Positions 9,334 through 19,167 of a stretch of 64,000 nucleotides of DNA are shown one piece after another. How positions within the stretch are numbered: the stretch's first letter is position 1; each line of letters opens with the position of its first letter. Source of the stretch: Roseiarcus sp963806935 (GTDB lineage: Bacteria > Pseudomonadota > Alphaproteobacteria > Rhizobiales > Beijerinckiaceae). Under the pieces are notes generated by a model. That model worked only from the letters and a program-made list of their open reading frames with translations, ran no database searches and was not told the DNA's origin. Position numbers and translations under genes: made by a program. The stretch is taken from NCBI GenBank assembly GCA_963806935.1, contig CAWEAT010000011.1, positions 153,949 to 217,948 of the forward strand. Reading direction: 5' to 3'.

Positions 9334-10304
9334 GGCGGCGGGAGTTCATCGGTCTTCTCGGCGCGGCGGCGGCCACAGCGTCCGCGGCGTGGCCGGCGCC
9401 GGCGCGGTCGCAGGAGAAAATTCCGCGCATTGGCTATTTCTGGAACGATTTTCCTGACCCGAACGTGGGCGTCGCAGGCCTGCGCCAGGGGCTTCAGGAA
9501 CGCGGATACGTCCTCGGCCGCAATCTTCTCCTGGAGGAGCGCTATGCGGAGGGAGACCCGTCGCGAACGCGCGACCTTATTACGGAGCTTCTTGCGCTCG
9601 GGGTCGACGTGCTGGTGACAGGGGACTTCGCGTTGATCCAGGCCCATACGCTGACCGCCACGGTTCCGATTGTCGGCGTTGCGGGGGATTTCGTCGGCGT
9701 CGGTCTTGCGGCGACACTCTCCCGGCCGGGTGGCAACGTCACGGGCCTATCGCTGTTGTCGGCCGATCTCAGCCCGAAATGGCTCGAGCTCCTGCAGGCG
9801 GCAGTCCCGAACCTCAATCGCGTCGCCTTCCTCGGGGATTACTCCGGGCTCACCGCCGAGGAAAAGCGAGGACTGGACCAAGCCGCACCGCGCTTTCACG
9901 TTACGCTGACGCAGCTGGATATGTATCGCGCCAACTTCGAGGCGAGCCTCGAGGCGATCACGAGCGAAAGCTTCGACGGGCTCGTCGTGTCCGGCGAATC
10001 CGACGCCGAATTCTCTCATTCCGCGGATTGTCGCGCACGCCGCGCAAAGCCGCATGCCAACGATCTACGGGACCAGCACAGCCGTCAGTCAGGGCGGCCT
10101 CATGTCCTACTCGGCCGATTCCTTCGAGCTCTGGCGCCAAGCCGCGGGCTACATAGACCGCATCCTCAAAGGCGCGAAGCCCGGCGACTTGCCGATCGAG
10201 CAGGCGACCGCGATCAAGTTCGCCATCAATCTCAAGACGGCCTCGGCGCTCGGCATCGAGATTCCCCGACGCTGCTCGCCGCGGCCGACGAGGTGATCGA
10301 ATGA
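9330..10304 (+). CDS. ABC_sub_bind substrate-binding protein (array copy 2), two frame breaks
   Basis: Paralogue of copy 1: MRRREFIGLLGAAAATASAA signal segment, IPRIGYFWNDFPDP, GLRQGLQERGYVLGRNL, RPGGNVTGLSL. An extra T near 10013 shifts the frame, the middle continues as PRIVAHAAQSRMPTIYGTST and KPGDLPIEQATAIKFAINLK, and loss of one C near 10265 (ATTCCCCGACG for IPPT) restores the original frame so that TLLAAADEVIE ends normally at 10304. The two compensating single-base changes look like sequencing errors in a live gene, but real decay cannot be excluded. Confidence 0.75.
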   Translation: MRRREFIGLLGAAAATASAAWPAPARSQEKIPRIGYFWNDFPDPNVGVAGLRQGLQERGYVLGRNLLLEERYAEGDPSRTRDLITELLALGVDVLVTGDFALIQAHTLTATVPIVGVAGDFVGVGLAATLSRPGGNVTGLSLLSADLSPKWLELLQAAVPNLNRVAFLGDYSGLTAEEKRGLDQAAPRFHVTLTQLDMYRANFEASLEAITSESFDGLVVSGESDAEFSHSADCRARRAKPHANDLRDQHSRQSGRPHVLLGRFLRALAPSRGLHRPHPQRREARRLADRAGDRDQVRHQSQDGLGARHRDSPTLLAAADEVIE

Positions 10305-11266
10305 AAAGACGCGCATTCCTATCGCCTCATGGGGCTTGCCGCTGCATGGCCGCTCGCCGTGCGGGCGCAGCAAATGAAGATTCCGCGGGTCGGATTCCTG
10401 TGGATCGGCCCGCCTGAACCCGAAACAACCACCAGCAAAGGCATCAAGAAAGGGCTCGCCGAGCACGGATATGTCCTCAGCCGCGATCTCATCTTCGATG
10501 CGCGCTATGCCGAAGGGGAAACCGGAGGCGGTTCCCCGCGCTGATCGCCGAGCTTCTGGATGCCGGGGCCGACGTCATCTTGCCCCAGGGCAATGCGGCG
10601 GCGCTCGTGGCCCATAAGGTGACCGCGACGGTCCCCATCGTCACCATCGGCGACGACCTCGTCGGCGTCGGCCTCGCCGAAAGCCTCCCCCACCCGGGAG
10701 GCAACGTGACTGGCATCGAGGTTCAGGCCGTCGAAATCCGACCGAAATGGCTCGAAATCCTGAAGGCCGTGGCGCCGAACGTTCGCTCCGTTGCGGTGCT
10801 GGGGGATGCGAACGAGACGCCGGGCGTGCTGAAGCTCGAGGACATGAGCGCCGCGTTTCGGGGTGACGCTGACTTTCCTCTCGTCGCTGCCGCCGGATTT
10901 GGACGCAAGCCTGGCCGCGATTGGGTCGGGGCGGTTCGACGGCCTGATCGTCAATGACAATCCCTCTCTCGTGCCGGAGACCCCCCGCATCGCCGCGGTG
11001 GCTGCCCAGAATCGAACGCCGGCCGTCTATGGGTTGCAGTGTCGCGCCCATCTGGGCGGTCTCATCGGCTATTCCTTCGACGCCTTCGAGGCCGGGCGAC
11101 GCGCGGCCGACTTCGTCGACAAGATCCTCAAAGGCGCGAAGCCCGGCGACCTGCCGATCGAGCGGGCGACCAAGTTCATCACGTCGTCAATCTCAAGACC
11201 GCGGAGGCGCTCGGCCTCGAAATCCCGCCGACCGTCCTCGCCGCCGCCGACGAGGTGATCGAATGA
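10301..11266 (+). pseudogene. ABC_sub_bind substrate-binding protein (array copy 3), several frameshifts
   Basis: ATG at 10301 overlaps copy 2's stop. The protein can be followed through at least four frame changes: MKRRAFL / MGLAAAWPLAVRAQQMKIPRVGF / LIAELLDAGADVILPQGNAA / LTFLSSLPPDLDASLAAI / VVNLKTAEALGLEIPPTV, ending AADEVIE at 11266. Breaks lie near 10320, 10530, 10860 and 11185. All domain landmarks are present in order and at full length, so no large deletion has occurred. It is either a recently inactivated paralogue or a gene damaged only by base-calling errors. Confidence 0.75.
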
Positions 11267-11373
11267 GGCGGCGCGCGTTCCGCGCCGCACTCGTCCGTCC
11301 CGCTGGCCGACCACGGCTTGTGCTCGTGCGCCACGGCCGCATAGTGCGACGGGTGGGAGGCACGGGAGGCCCT

Positions 11374-12354
11374 ATGCTCACGCGTCGTCGCGTCCTGATC
11401 TCCCTTGCCGCGGCTTGCGCCGTGGCGGCGCCGTCCTTCGCTCAGACCGACACAACGCTTCGCCTGGGAGCGATCGGAGGGGGCAGCCCGATGGCCCCGG
11501 ACTCCGCATTCGGCAAAATTCTGATCGCCGCCCTCGCGGACCTCGGCTACGAACTCGGCCGCAATCTCACCTTCGAGTCCCGTGGCGCGCTCGCGAATGT
11601 CGCCAAATTGCCCGGCCTTATCGCCGAATTGACGGCGGCCGGGGCGAGGATCCTGGTCGCATCTGGCTATCCCAGCGCCGCGGCCGCCAAAGCCGCCGGC
11701 GTACCAACTGTGATCTTCCTGGGCGCCGGCGATCCCGTCGCGACCGGCCTCGTGGATAGCTGGGCGCATCCGGGCGGCGTCGTCACCGGCATTTCGGACG
11801 TTGCCGCCACTCTGACCGTCAAGCGGCTCGAACTTCTGAAGGCCGTTTCGCCGCAACTGAAGCGGGTGGCGATGCTTTGGAACGCGCAGGATCGCGCCAT
11901 GACTTTGCGCTACGAGGCGTCGGCCGCGACGGCGAAAATGCAGGGGATCGTGGTGCAGGCGCTCGGCGTCCGGGAGCCCAACGACTTCAACGCGGCCTTT
12001 GCGGCGATGGACAGCGACAAACCGGACGCGATCCTGATGGTCGCCGATTTGCTGACGGTTCTCAACCGCAAGCGCGTGTTCGACTACGCGCTGGCCCGAC
12101 GGCTACCGGCAATCTACGAGCTTGACAGTTTCGCCAGGGAAGGCGGGCTCATGTCCTATGGCGCCGACCTCCACGAATCCCTGACGCGCGCGGCCTCGAT
12201 GGTCGATCGCATCTTCAAGGGGACGCGGCCCGGCGACATACCTTTCGAGACGCCGACGCGATATCTTTTCGTCATCAATCTGAAGACCGCGAGGGCAATG
12301 GGTCTCGAACCTACCATGGACTTGCTTGGGCTGGCTGACGATGTGATCGAGTGA
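11374..12354 (+). CDS. ABC_sub_bind substrate-binding protein (array copy 4)
   Basis: A 326-residue protein with a clear signal peptide (MLTRRRVLISLAAACAVAAP, cut after SFAQ), then LGAIGGGSPMAPD, DLGYELGRNL, HPGGVVTGISDVAATLTVKR and the closing RPGDIPFETPTRYLFVINLK and ADDVIE. The ATG at 11374 follows GGGAGG by six bases; an open frame extends upstream only through copy 3 debris. It is more divergent than copies 1-3 and is separated from copy 3 by about 107 bases rather than coupled. It is followed, after 145 bases, by the sensor kinase. Confidence 0.85.
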   Translation: MLTRRRVLISLAAACAVAAPSFAQTDTTLRLGAIGGGSPMAPDSAFGKILIAALADLGYELGRNLTFESRGALANVAKLPGLIAELTAAGARILVASGYPSAAAAKAAGVPTVIFLGAGDPVATGLVDSWAHPGGVVTGISDVAATLTVKRLELLKAVSPQLKRVAMLWNAQDRAMTLRYEASAATAKMQGIVVQALGVREPNDFNAAFAAMDSDKPDAILMVADLLTVLNRKRVFDYALARRLPAIYELDSFAREGGLMSYGADLHESLTRAASMVDRIFKGTRPGDIPFETPTRYLFVINLKTARAMGLEPTMDLLGLADDVIE

Positions 12355-12499
12355 CGGCCAGGCAGCCAACACCGCTCGTCTCGGGGATTGGGCATGCCCC
12401 GATCCCGCCTTGCCAATTTCGGAGGTCTGTCGCAGTTTCGCCTGCGCAGTTGGCGTGACGATCCCGCGGCGATCCGGGTGAGGCCGAAGACGTGATCGA

Positions 12500-15400
12500 G
12501 TGACCATACGAGGCGCAATCCGCTCGTCGGACCCGGACGTAGCGCTTGATGCGGCGGCTGAGGCCCGCAAATCGACGCCGCGCCGGGCGTTGCGCGTTCC
12601 GCTGGCGGCGAAACTGGCCGCGGCGCTGGTCGGACTGGTCGGCCTCGTTCTTCTGGTCAACGGCGCCGTCAACACCTGGCTGAACTACAATCAGGCCAAG
12701 GACGCAGCCCTCGAGGTTCAAGAGGAAAAGGCCCGATCCGCGGCGGTTCGCGTCGGCGAATTTCTGGCCGACATCGAGACGCAGCTCGGCTTTACCACCG
12801 GCGCCGAATGGCGCTTCGCCAAGCCCGATCAGCAGCGCTATGATTTCGTCCGGCTCTTGCGGCAGGTCCCGGCGATCACCGAGCTTTCCTATCTCGACGG
12901 CCAGGGCAAGGAGCAGCTGAAGGTTTCGCGCCTCGAACCGGACTCGGTCGGGAGCGGCAAGGATTTTTCAACTGACCCGCGCTTCACGCAAGCCGTGTCC
13001 GACAAGATCTGGTTCGGTCCGGTCGAATTCCGCCGCGGCTCCGAGCCCTATATGACGATCGCGCTCGCCCATGTCGGCAAGAACTCCGGCGTGACCGTCG
13101 CCGACGTGAACCTGAAGCTCATCTGGGACGTCATCAGCGCCATCCGCGTCGGCGACAAAGGCTACGCCTTCGTCGTCGACGGCAAGGGCCGGCTCATCGC
13201 CCATCCGGATTTGAGCCTCGTTCTGCGCGACACGGATTTCTCCGAGCTTCCGCAGGTCCGGCAGGCGCTCGACGCCAACGCCCGCGCGGAGCCCGGCGCC
13301 GCCGCGACCCCGGGGCCCAGCGTCGGCGCGGCCGAGATCGCGACCGCTTTCGACGGGGGTAAGGTCCTAACCGCTTACGCGGTCGCGCCGCGCACGCACT
13401 GGATCGTCTTCGTGCAGCAGCCGCTCTCCGAGGCGCTGGCTTCCGTCTATACGTCCCTGCTCCAGACCACCCGCGCCAGATAAGGGTGCGTCAGGGCCTC
13501 GCTCTCGTCGCCGTAGAGGAGGATGATGTCGCCGGCTTCGGCCTGAGCTTTGCGCAGTTGAAGGCGCAGTCCCACGCGTTCGATCTCGGCGGCAATCTGG
13601 CGGCCTTTCAGCGTGTGCCGGGGCCGCCGCCAGCGGAAGTTTTTTTTCGCAACGCCTTGGACAACTGCGACTTGCCGATCTTGACGCCCTCGCGCGCCTC
13701 GATCTCGGCCATGAGGCGCGGGATCGTCCAGTTGGGCCGGTCGGCGACGGGAGCTTCGAGCAGAGGCGCGACGACACGCAGCGCGGCTTCGGTCTTTACC
13801 GGTGGCGGGCCGAGCGCCACGGTCGCCTTCAACGCCTCGACACCGCCGCGCGTGAACTCGCTGCGCCAAAGACGCACCGTGTCTTCGCGCACGCTGAAGG
13901 CTTCCGCAATGCGCGGGCTGGTCCATCCCGACAACGTCAGCAATATCGCCCGCGCCCGATCAGCCTCGCCCCGTGGCCCTGCTCGGCCTTGGCCTGCTGC
14001 TGGCGCTCACCGCCGGCGGACTCCTGGCGCGGCGGATGGTGGTGCCGATCCGCCGCCTGCAACAAGGCGCCGAAAAACTCGGGGCCGGCGATCTCGCCCA
14101 GCGCCTCGACATTCACACCGGTGACGAGATCGAGACGCTGGCCGACCGCTTCAACCAGATGGCGGGCCGAATCCAGGAGAGCTACGAAACCCTCGAAGCC
14201 AAGGTCGAGGCGCGCACGCGCGATCTCAACGAAGCGCTGCAACAGCAGACCGCGACCGCCGAGGTGCTGAAAGTCATCAGCGGCTCGGCGTTCGACCTGC
14301 AGCCGGTGTTCGATGCGCTCGTGTCCTCGGCGGTCGAGCTCTGCAATGCCCGTAGCGGGCTCATCTGCATCCGCGACGGCGAGGTCTTCCGCTATCGGGG
14401 CAGCGCCGGCGCGGGGCAAACCGAGTCCCTGATGACATATCTCGAGCACCATCCGGCGACGCCGGGGCGAGGCACGATCGCCGGCCGGGTGATGCTGTCG
14501 GGCCGGATCGAAGCCATTCCCGATCGCCTCGAAGACGCGGAATTCGCCGTGCCGCTGTCCTCCCTCGGCAATGAGGCGCGCGCCCTGCTCGGCGTGCCGC
14601 TCCTGCGAAACGACGCGGTCGAGGGCGTCCTCATCGTGTCGCGTCTGGAGCCGGGTCATTTCGCGCCGCGGCAGATCGAAGTCTTGCAAACCTTCGCCGA
14701 TCAAGCCGTCATCGCGATCGAAAACGCCCGGCTGTTCGAGGAAGTGCAGGCGCGCACGCACGAACTCGCCGCAATCGCTCGACGATCTGCGCAAGGCCCA
14801 GGACCGGTTGATCCAGTCGGAGAAAGCTCGCCTCGCTCGGCCAGCTCACCGCCGGCATCGCCCACGAGATCAAGAACCCGCTCAATTTCGTCAACAATTT
14901 CTCGGCGCTGTCGCGCGAGCTGATCGACGAGCTTCGCGAGCTCATCGCCAAGGCGCCGCTCGACGAGGCCGACCGCGACGAGGCGCAAGAGCTGATCGGC
15001 ATGGTCGACGCCAATCTCGACAAGGTCGAAACCCACGGCAAGCGCGCCGACTCGATCGTCAAGAACATGCTGCTCCATTCGCGCGAGGGCTCCGGCGAGC
15101 GGACGCGCGTCAACGTCAACGCGATGGTCGAGGAGGCGCTGAACCTCGCCTATCACGGCGCGCGGGCCGAGAAGCCGGGCTTCAAGGTGACGATCGAAAA
15201 ATCGCTCGATCCCGATGCGGGCAGCGTCGATCTCTACGCGCAGGAGATGACGCGCGTGCTCCTGAACCTGATTTCCAACGGCTTCTACGCGACGACCAAG
15301 CGCGCGCAGGGCGAGCCGGACGGGACTTACGAGCCCACCCTCGCCGCCTCGACGCGCAATCTGGGCGATCGCGTCGAAATCGCGCATTCAGGACAACGGA

Positions 15401-15625
15401 ACCGGAATTCCCGACGAGGTGAAGGCGAAGATCTTCAACCCGTTCTTCACCACCAAGCCCGCCGGCGAGGGCACCGGGCTCGGCCTTTCGCTGAGCTACG
15501 ACATCGTCGTCAAGCAGCATGGCGGGACGCTGGAGGTCTCGACCGAGCCCGGCGCCTTCACCCGCTTCGCCATCGTCCTGCCGCGCGCCGGCCAGGCCCA
15601 GGCCAAGAATGGGGGTCAAAGTTGA
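12500..15625 (+). pseudogene. sensor histidine kinase (dCache-HAMP-GAF-HisKA-HATPase), interrupted
   Basis: GTG at 12500 overlaps a stop in the context gtgatcgaGTGA, the same junction as in the binding-protein array. Order of parts: first membrane helix (LVGLVGLVLLVNGAVNTWL), large periplasmic dCache-like sensor to about 13466, an inserted IS630 fragment (13467-13973), second membrane helix (VALLGLGLLLALTAGGLLA), HAMP (RRMVVPIRRLQQGAEKLGAG), GAF domain, phospho-acceptor LTAGIAHEIKNPLNFVNNFS, and ATPase domain (NLISNGFYA; DNGTGIPDEV; FNPFFTTKPAGEGTGLGLSL). Further frame breaks lie near 14775, 14828 and 15390. The stop overlaps the response regulator start. The pairing with four binding proteins suggests these feed ligand to the sensor. 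The insertion alone prevents a full product. Confidence 0.85.
13467..13973 (-). mobile_element. IS630-family transposase N-terminal fragment inside the kinase
   Basis: On the minus strand, MLTLSGWTSPRIAEAFSVRE begins a helix-turn-helix, followed by REGVKIGKSQLSKALRKK and, after a frame change in a run of eight A residues near 13640, NFRWRRPRHTLKGRQ and LLYGDESEALTHPYLARV. This is the first half of an IS630 transposase up to the second catalytic region; the rest is missing. Kinase sequence resumes exactly on the far side (SLLQT / VALLG), so the fragment replaced nothing obvious. Confidence 0.82.
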
Positions 15626-16011
15626 GCGTCCTGGTTCTGGTGGTCGACGACGAGCCCGACGTCGAGGCGCTGTTTCGCCAGCATTTCCGTCGGGATCTGC
15701 GTTCCGGGCGCTTGCGGATGGAGTTTGCGATGTCCGCGGCGGATGCGCTCGCACAAGTCGCGCGCGCATCGGAAAGCTCGCTGATCCTTATCCTCTCCGA
15801 CATCAACATGCCGGGCATGACCGGGCTCGAAATGCTGCCGAAAGTGAAGGCGTTGCGACCCGAAGTGCCCGTCATCATGATCACCGCCTACGGCGATCCC
15901 GAGACCAAGCGCCGGGCGATCGAAGGCGGGGCCGACGGGCTGCTGACCAAGCCGATCGACTTTGCGACGCTGAGGGGAGAAATCGACCGGCGGCTGGAGC
16001 AGACGGCGTGA
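15622..16011 (+). CDS. CheY-like response regulator receiver protein
   Basis: A 129-residue single receiver domain. VLVVDDEPDVEALF supplies the acidic pair, LILSDINMPGMTGLEML the phospho-accepting Asp, VPVIMITAYGD the Thr/Ala switch and LLTKPIDFATL the conserved Lys-Pro. There is no output domain. The only suitable start is TTG at 15622, whose codon overlaps the kinase stop TGA (15623-15625), so the two are translationally coupled and this is the kinase's partner. It remains intact although the kinase upstream is disrupted. Confidence 0.85.
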   Translation: MSVLVLVVDDEPDVEALFRQHFRRDLRSGRLRMEFAMSAADALAQVARASESSLILILSDINMPGMTGLEMLPKVKALRPEVPVIMITAYGDPETKRRAIEGGADGLLTKPIDFATLRGEIDRRLEQTA

Positions 16012-16168
16012 CGAATGAACGCGGCTCTGGTCGCGAGGTCAGTCAGATCAAAAGCCGTTTGCGCCGTAGAGGCGACGGCACAATGTGCAATTACTTCGGA
16101 TGAATGCCGCGCTTCGGTCGAACTGACGCGTTCGATTGTCATTTCGGGAACGGCCGCTCCTGTGCAGG

Positions 16169-16226
16169 TTTTTGGACGCCGGCGGGGCCGATCTCTGCGG
16201 GCGCTCGGACGGCCGGCGTCCAAAAA
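16169..16226. repeat. 14-bp stem hairpin at the IS91-type element's transposase-distal end
   Basis: TTTTTGGACGCCGG (16169-16182) is the perfect complement of CCGGCGTCCAAAAA (16213-16226), enclosing a 30-base GC-rich loop. It lies 8 bases inside the element end and is repeated at 18819-18876 in copy 2. A subterminal hairpin is a usual part of the origin or terminus of HUH elements. The sequence between here and the transposase stop (to 16517) contains no gene. Confidence 0.7.
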
Positions 16227-16517
16227 GCGCCAGGGCACGAAGTCGCGGTCAGCCGGGGCGGCGGCTGGGAGTCGAGCGCTATGGGGATTTCAGGGTGGCG
16301 GCGCATTCGTTGAAGGCGGGACACCGGGGCGACGCGACCCGAATGCCTGCATGTGGCGGCGGGCGAGGGAGAGGAAGAAGCGTTCCGGCAGGGTCTGAGG
16401 GGTATCGACGGGCGCCTGGCGGATGGATTGCCCGGAATCGGGTCGAGAGGGATCGCCGCCGGCGTGGAGCCAGTGCAAGGGAACGGCAAAGCGGCGGCGC
16501 TGACAGGCGGGTCTGGC

Positions 16518-17729
16518 TCATGACGTGTCGTTTGTGCCCGGCGTCGGCCGCCACCTCGGCTCGCAGCCGCGCGCGAAGACCTCGATGACGATCATGCGGG
16601 CGCCGCAGCGCGGGCATGGGCAGGGCGCCGCGCGCGGCGCGTCCGGCGTGACGTCCGGCTGCGGTTGCGGGTCGGCGGCGGGCGGGTCGGCGCCGAGCAG
16701 CGCGCGGGCGGTCGCGATGTTCTCGGCTCGCTTGGCGTTGGCGAAGAGCCCGTAATGGCGGATGCGGTGGAAGCCCCTGGGCAGCACGTGCAGGAGAAAG
16801 CGCCGGATGAACTCGTGGGGATGAAGCCGCATCGTCTTCCAGCGGTCCGGCCCGGCGATGCGAGTATCCTTCCAGCGGAACGCGACGCCGGCGTCGTCGG
16901 CCGCGACGATGCGGCGGTTCGAGATCGCGACCCGGTGGGTGTAGCGGGAGAGATAGCGCAGCACCTGCTTGGGCCCGGCGAACGGCGCCTTGCAGTAGAC
17001 GACCCACCTGATGCGCCGCAGCGGGGCGATGAAGCGCTTGAACGCGGTCTTGTCGGCGAGCCCGGCGTGCGCGTTGAAGAACGTCAACCGGCCGGCGTCG
17101 TGGGCGTCCGCGAGCATCGCCAGCATCCTGCCGCTGAACAGGCGCGCCAGCAGGTTGACGTGCACGAGGAAGTCGGAGCGGCAGGCGACCCATCGCGACC
17201 CGTCGGGCGACAACCCTCCGCCGGGCACGATCATGTGCACGTGCGGATGATGGGTGAGGGTCGAGCCCCAGGTGTGCAGCACGGCGGTGACGCCGATCCT
17301 GGCGCCGAGGCGCCTGGGATTGGCGGCGATGGCGAGCGTCGCCTCGGCCGCCGCCTTCATCAGGAGGTCGTAGATCACTCGTTTATTCTGCCAGGCGATG
17401 TCGCGCAGCTTGCCCGGCAGCGTGTAGACGACGTGAAAGTACGGGACCGGCAGCAGCTCCGCTTCCCGGTCGGCCAGCCATCGGCGCGACGCCGCAGCCT
17501 GACACTTCGGGCAATGCCGATTCCGGCACGAGTTGTAGGCGACGTGCGTGTGGCCGCACGCCGCGTTCTCGCAGCGCGCCACGTGGCCGCCGAGCGCCGC
17601 CGTGCGGCAGCGCTCGATTGCGCTCATCGCCTTGAGCTGGTCGAGGCTCGCGTGACCGCGGTTGGCCTCGCGCCAGGCGGGACCGTGCTCGCGGAAGATG
17701 TCCGCGAGCTCCAGAACGGGCCGAACCAT
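16518..17729 (-). CDS. IS91-family HUH transposase (copy 1)
   Basis: A 403-residue transposase. The N-terminal zinc-finger region reads CENAACGHTHVAYNSCRNRHCPKCQ. The HUH motif is HHPHVHMIVPGGG, in GSTLTHHPHVHMIV, which binds the metal for single-strand nicking. YLSRYTHRVAIS contains the catalytic tyrosine. The C-terminus has a second Cys pair (CPCPRCGARM). These features define the IS91 group, which moves by rolling-circle replication. It starts 11 bases after the recombinase stop in the same operon and is identical to the copy at 19168-20379. Confidence 0.92.
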   Translation of the reverse strand: MVRPVLELADIFREHGPAWREANRGHASLDQLKAMSAIERCRTAALGGHVARCENAACGHTHVAYNSCRNRHCPKCQAAASRRWLADREAELLPVPYFHVVYTLPGKLRDIAWQNKRVIYDLLMKAAAEATLAIAANPRRLGARIGVTAVLHTWGSTLTHHPHVHMIVPGGGLSPDGSRWVACRSDFLVHVNLLARLFSGRMLAMLADAHDAGRLTFFNAHAGLADKTAFKRFIAPLRRIRWVVYCKAPFAGPKQVLRYLSRYTHRVAISNRRIVAADDAGVAFRWKDTRIAGPDRWKTMRLHPHEFIRRFLLHVLPRGFHRIRHYGLFANAKRAENIATARALLGADPPAADPQPQPDVTPDAPRAAPCPCPRCGARMIVIEVFARGCEPRWRPTPGTNDTS

Positions 17730-17740
17730 GACCGGCGGCG

Positions 17741-18661
17741 CTATCGCGCCGGCGGCTTCTCGAGGTTCCGCGTGGCCTGCCTGTGGCGCGGCGTGATCAG
17801 GCGCGCGATCGGGCTCTCGACCTTGGCGATGAGGCCCGTCGCCACGCGGGTGTAGCGCGCCGTCGTGTCCAGCTTCTCGTGTCCGAGCAACGCCTGGATC
17901 AGGCGAATATCCTTGCCGTCCTCGAGCAGGTGGGTCGCGAAGGAATGACGCAGCGAATGAAGGGAGACCGCCTTGCGCAGCCCCGCCGCTTTCGTCGCGT
18001 CCTTGAACAGCCGGCCGAACTGGCGCGTCGTCAGATGACCGGCGCGACCGGGAAAAAGCCAGCGCTGTTGCGGCGTCACGCCGGCGTCACGCCGTTTCGG
18101 CCGCGCCTTCCACCATTGTCGCAGCAGGTCGAGGATCTCGGGCGGAAGCATCACGTTCCGGTCCTTGCGGCCTTTCGACTGCACGACGCGAATGATCATC
18201 TGGTCGCTGTCGATGTCGCACACCCGCAGCCGCGTCACCTCGCTGGCCCGCAGCCCGCAGCCATACGCGACCGACAGCATCGCCCGCGCCTTGAGGCTCG
18301 TCGCCATGGTCAGGACGCGCCTGATCTCCTCGGGGCTCAGCACCGGCGGCAGCTTCAGCGGCTCCTTCATGTGCCAGATCTCGGCCGCCAGGTCGTGGCG
18401 GCGCAGCGTGACCCGGAACAGGAAGCGCACCCCGGTCACGATCCGGTTGCGGTTGCAGATGCTCGCGCCGCTCTCGACGAGGTGCAGTTGGAAGAGGCGC
18501 ACCTCGTCCGCCGTCGCCGTGTCCGGCGAACGCCCGAGCCAGGCGGCGAACCGCTTGCAGCTGGAAAGGTGGCCGCGTTGCGTGTGCGGGTCGAGCTTGC
18601 GCGCGGCCATGTCGTCGATCATACGCTGACGCAGTGGGCTGACAGTGTCGGTCTTGCTCAT
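17741..18661 (-). CDS. tyrosine recombinase carried by the IS91-type element (copy 1)
   Basis: About 306 residues from MSKTDTVSPLRQRM; this ATG (18661) is preferred over in-frame ATGs at 18673 and 18691 because GGAG lies six bases upstream. N-terminal SAM-like core-binding domain, then catalytic motifs GCGLRASEVTRLRVCDID (first Arg), SKGRKDRNV (Lys), SLHSLRHSFATHLLEDG (His-x-x-Arg), LLGHEKLDTTARYTRV (His and nucleophilic Tyr). Some IS91-group elements carry such a XerD-like gene upstream of the transposase; its role, perhaps resolving multimers or intermediates, is not settled. Identical to 20391-21311. Confidence 0.9.
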   Translation of the reverse strand: MSKTDTVSPLRQRMIDDMAARKLDPHTQRGHLSSCKRFAAWLGRSPDTATADEVRLFQLHLVESGASICNRNRIVTGVRFLFRVTLRRHDLAAEIWHMKEPLKLPPVLSPEEIRRVLTMATSLKARAMLSVAYGCGLRASEVTRLRVCDIDSDQMIIRVVQSKGRKDRNVMLPPEILDLLRQWWKARPKRRDAGVTPQQRWLFPGRAGHLTTRQFGRLFKDATKAAGLRKAVSLHSLRHSFATHLLEDGKDIRLIQALLGHEKLDTTARYTRVATGLIAKVESPIARLITPRHRQATRNLEKPPAR

Positions 18662-19167
18662 GGAGAGCTCCATCCTGAGTGAGGTTCGCAACGCCTCGAT
18701 CTCAGGACGGGGCTCTCCGTAGCGCCATCGCTATTCTATCCGCCTGCTACCCAGCCTCCCGGCTCACGCCACCCCGCGCAGCGGGGCCGGAGCGGAGCGA
18801 CTTCGTGCTTTGTGCAGGTTTTTGGACGCCGGCGGGGCCGATCTCTGCGGGCGCTCGGACGGCCGGCGTCCAAAAAGCGCCAGGGCACGAAGTCGCGGTC
18901 AGCCGGGGCGGCGGCTGGGAGTCGAGCGCTATGGGGATTTCAGGGTGGCGGCGCATTCGTTGAAGGCGGGACACCGGGGCGACGCGACCCGAATGCCTGC
19001 ATGTGGCGGCGGGCGAGGGAGAGGAAGAAGCGTTCCGGCAGGGTCTGAGGGGTATCGACGGGCGCCTGGCGGATGGATTGCCCGGAATCGGGTCGAGAGG
19101 GATCGCCGCCGGCGTGGAGCCAGTGCAAGGGAACGGCAAAGCGGCGGCGCTGACAGGCGGGTCTGGC

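Larger units (their letters stand above)
16161..18810. mobile_element. IS91-type rolling-circle element with tyrosine recombinase, tandem copy 1
   Basis: A 2650-bp unit carrying two minus-strand genes (recombinase then HUH transposase). Its sequence from TGTGCAGGTTTTTGG at 16161 repeats from 18811 with no intervening base, and its right end ...GACTTCGTGCTT (18810) is the same as that of copy 2. The left end downstream of the transposase, where IS91 elements keep their replication origin, holds a long hairpin (16169-16226). A 12-base inverted pair, GCACGAAGTCGC (16235-16246) and GCGACTTCGTGC (18797-18808), lies near the two ends. No target duplication is visible, as expected for this class. 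Confidence 0.85.

Noticed and set aside
13447..13926. Programmed frameshifting at the A8 run making a functional IS630 transposase
   Set aside because: Even if the frame were corrected, the C-terminal half and element ends are missing; it is a fragment.
16665..17855. 396-codon plus-strand frame (and one at 17783-18682) within the IS91-type element
   Set aside because: Opposite-strand shadows of the HUH transposase and the recombinase, whose catalytic motifs are complete.
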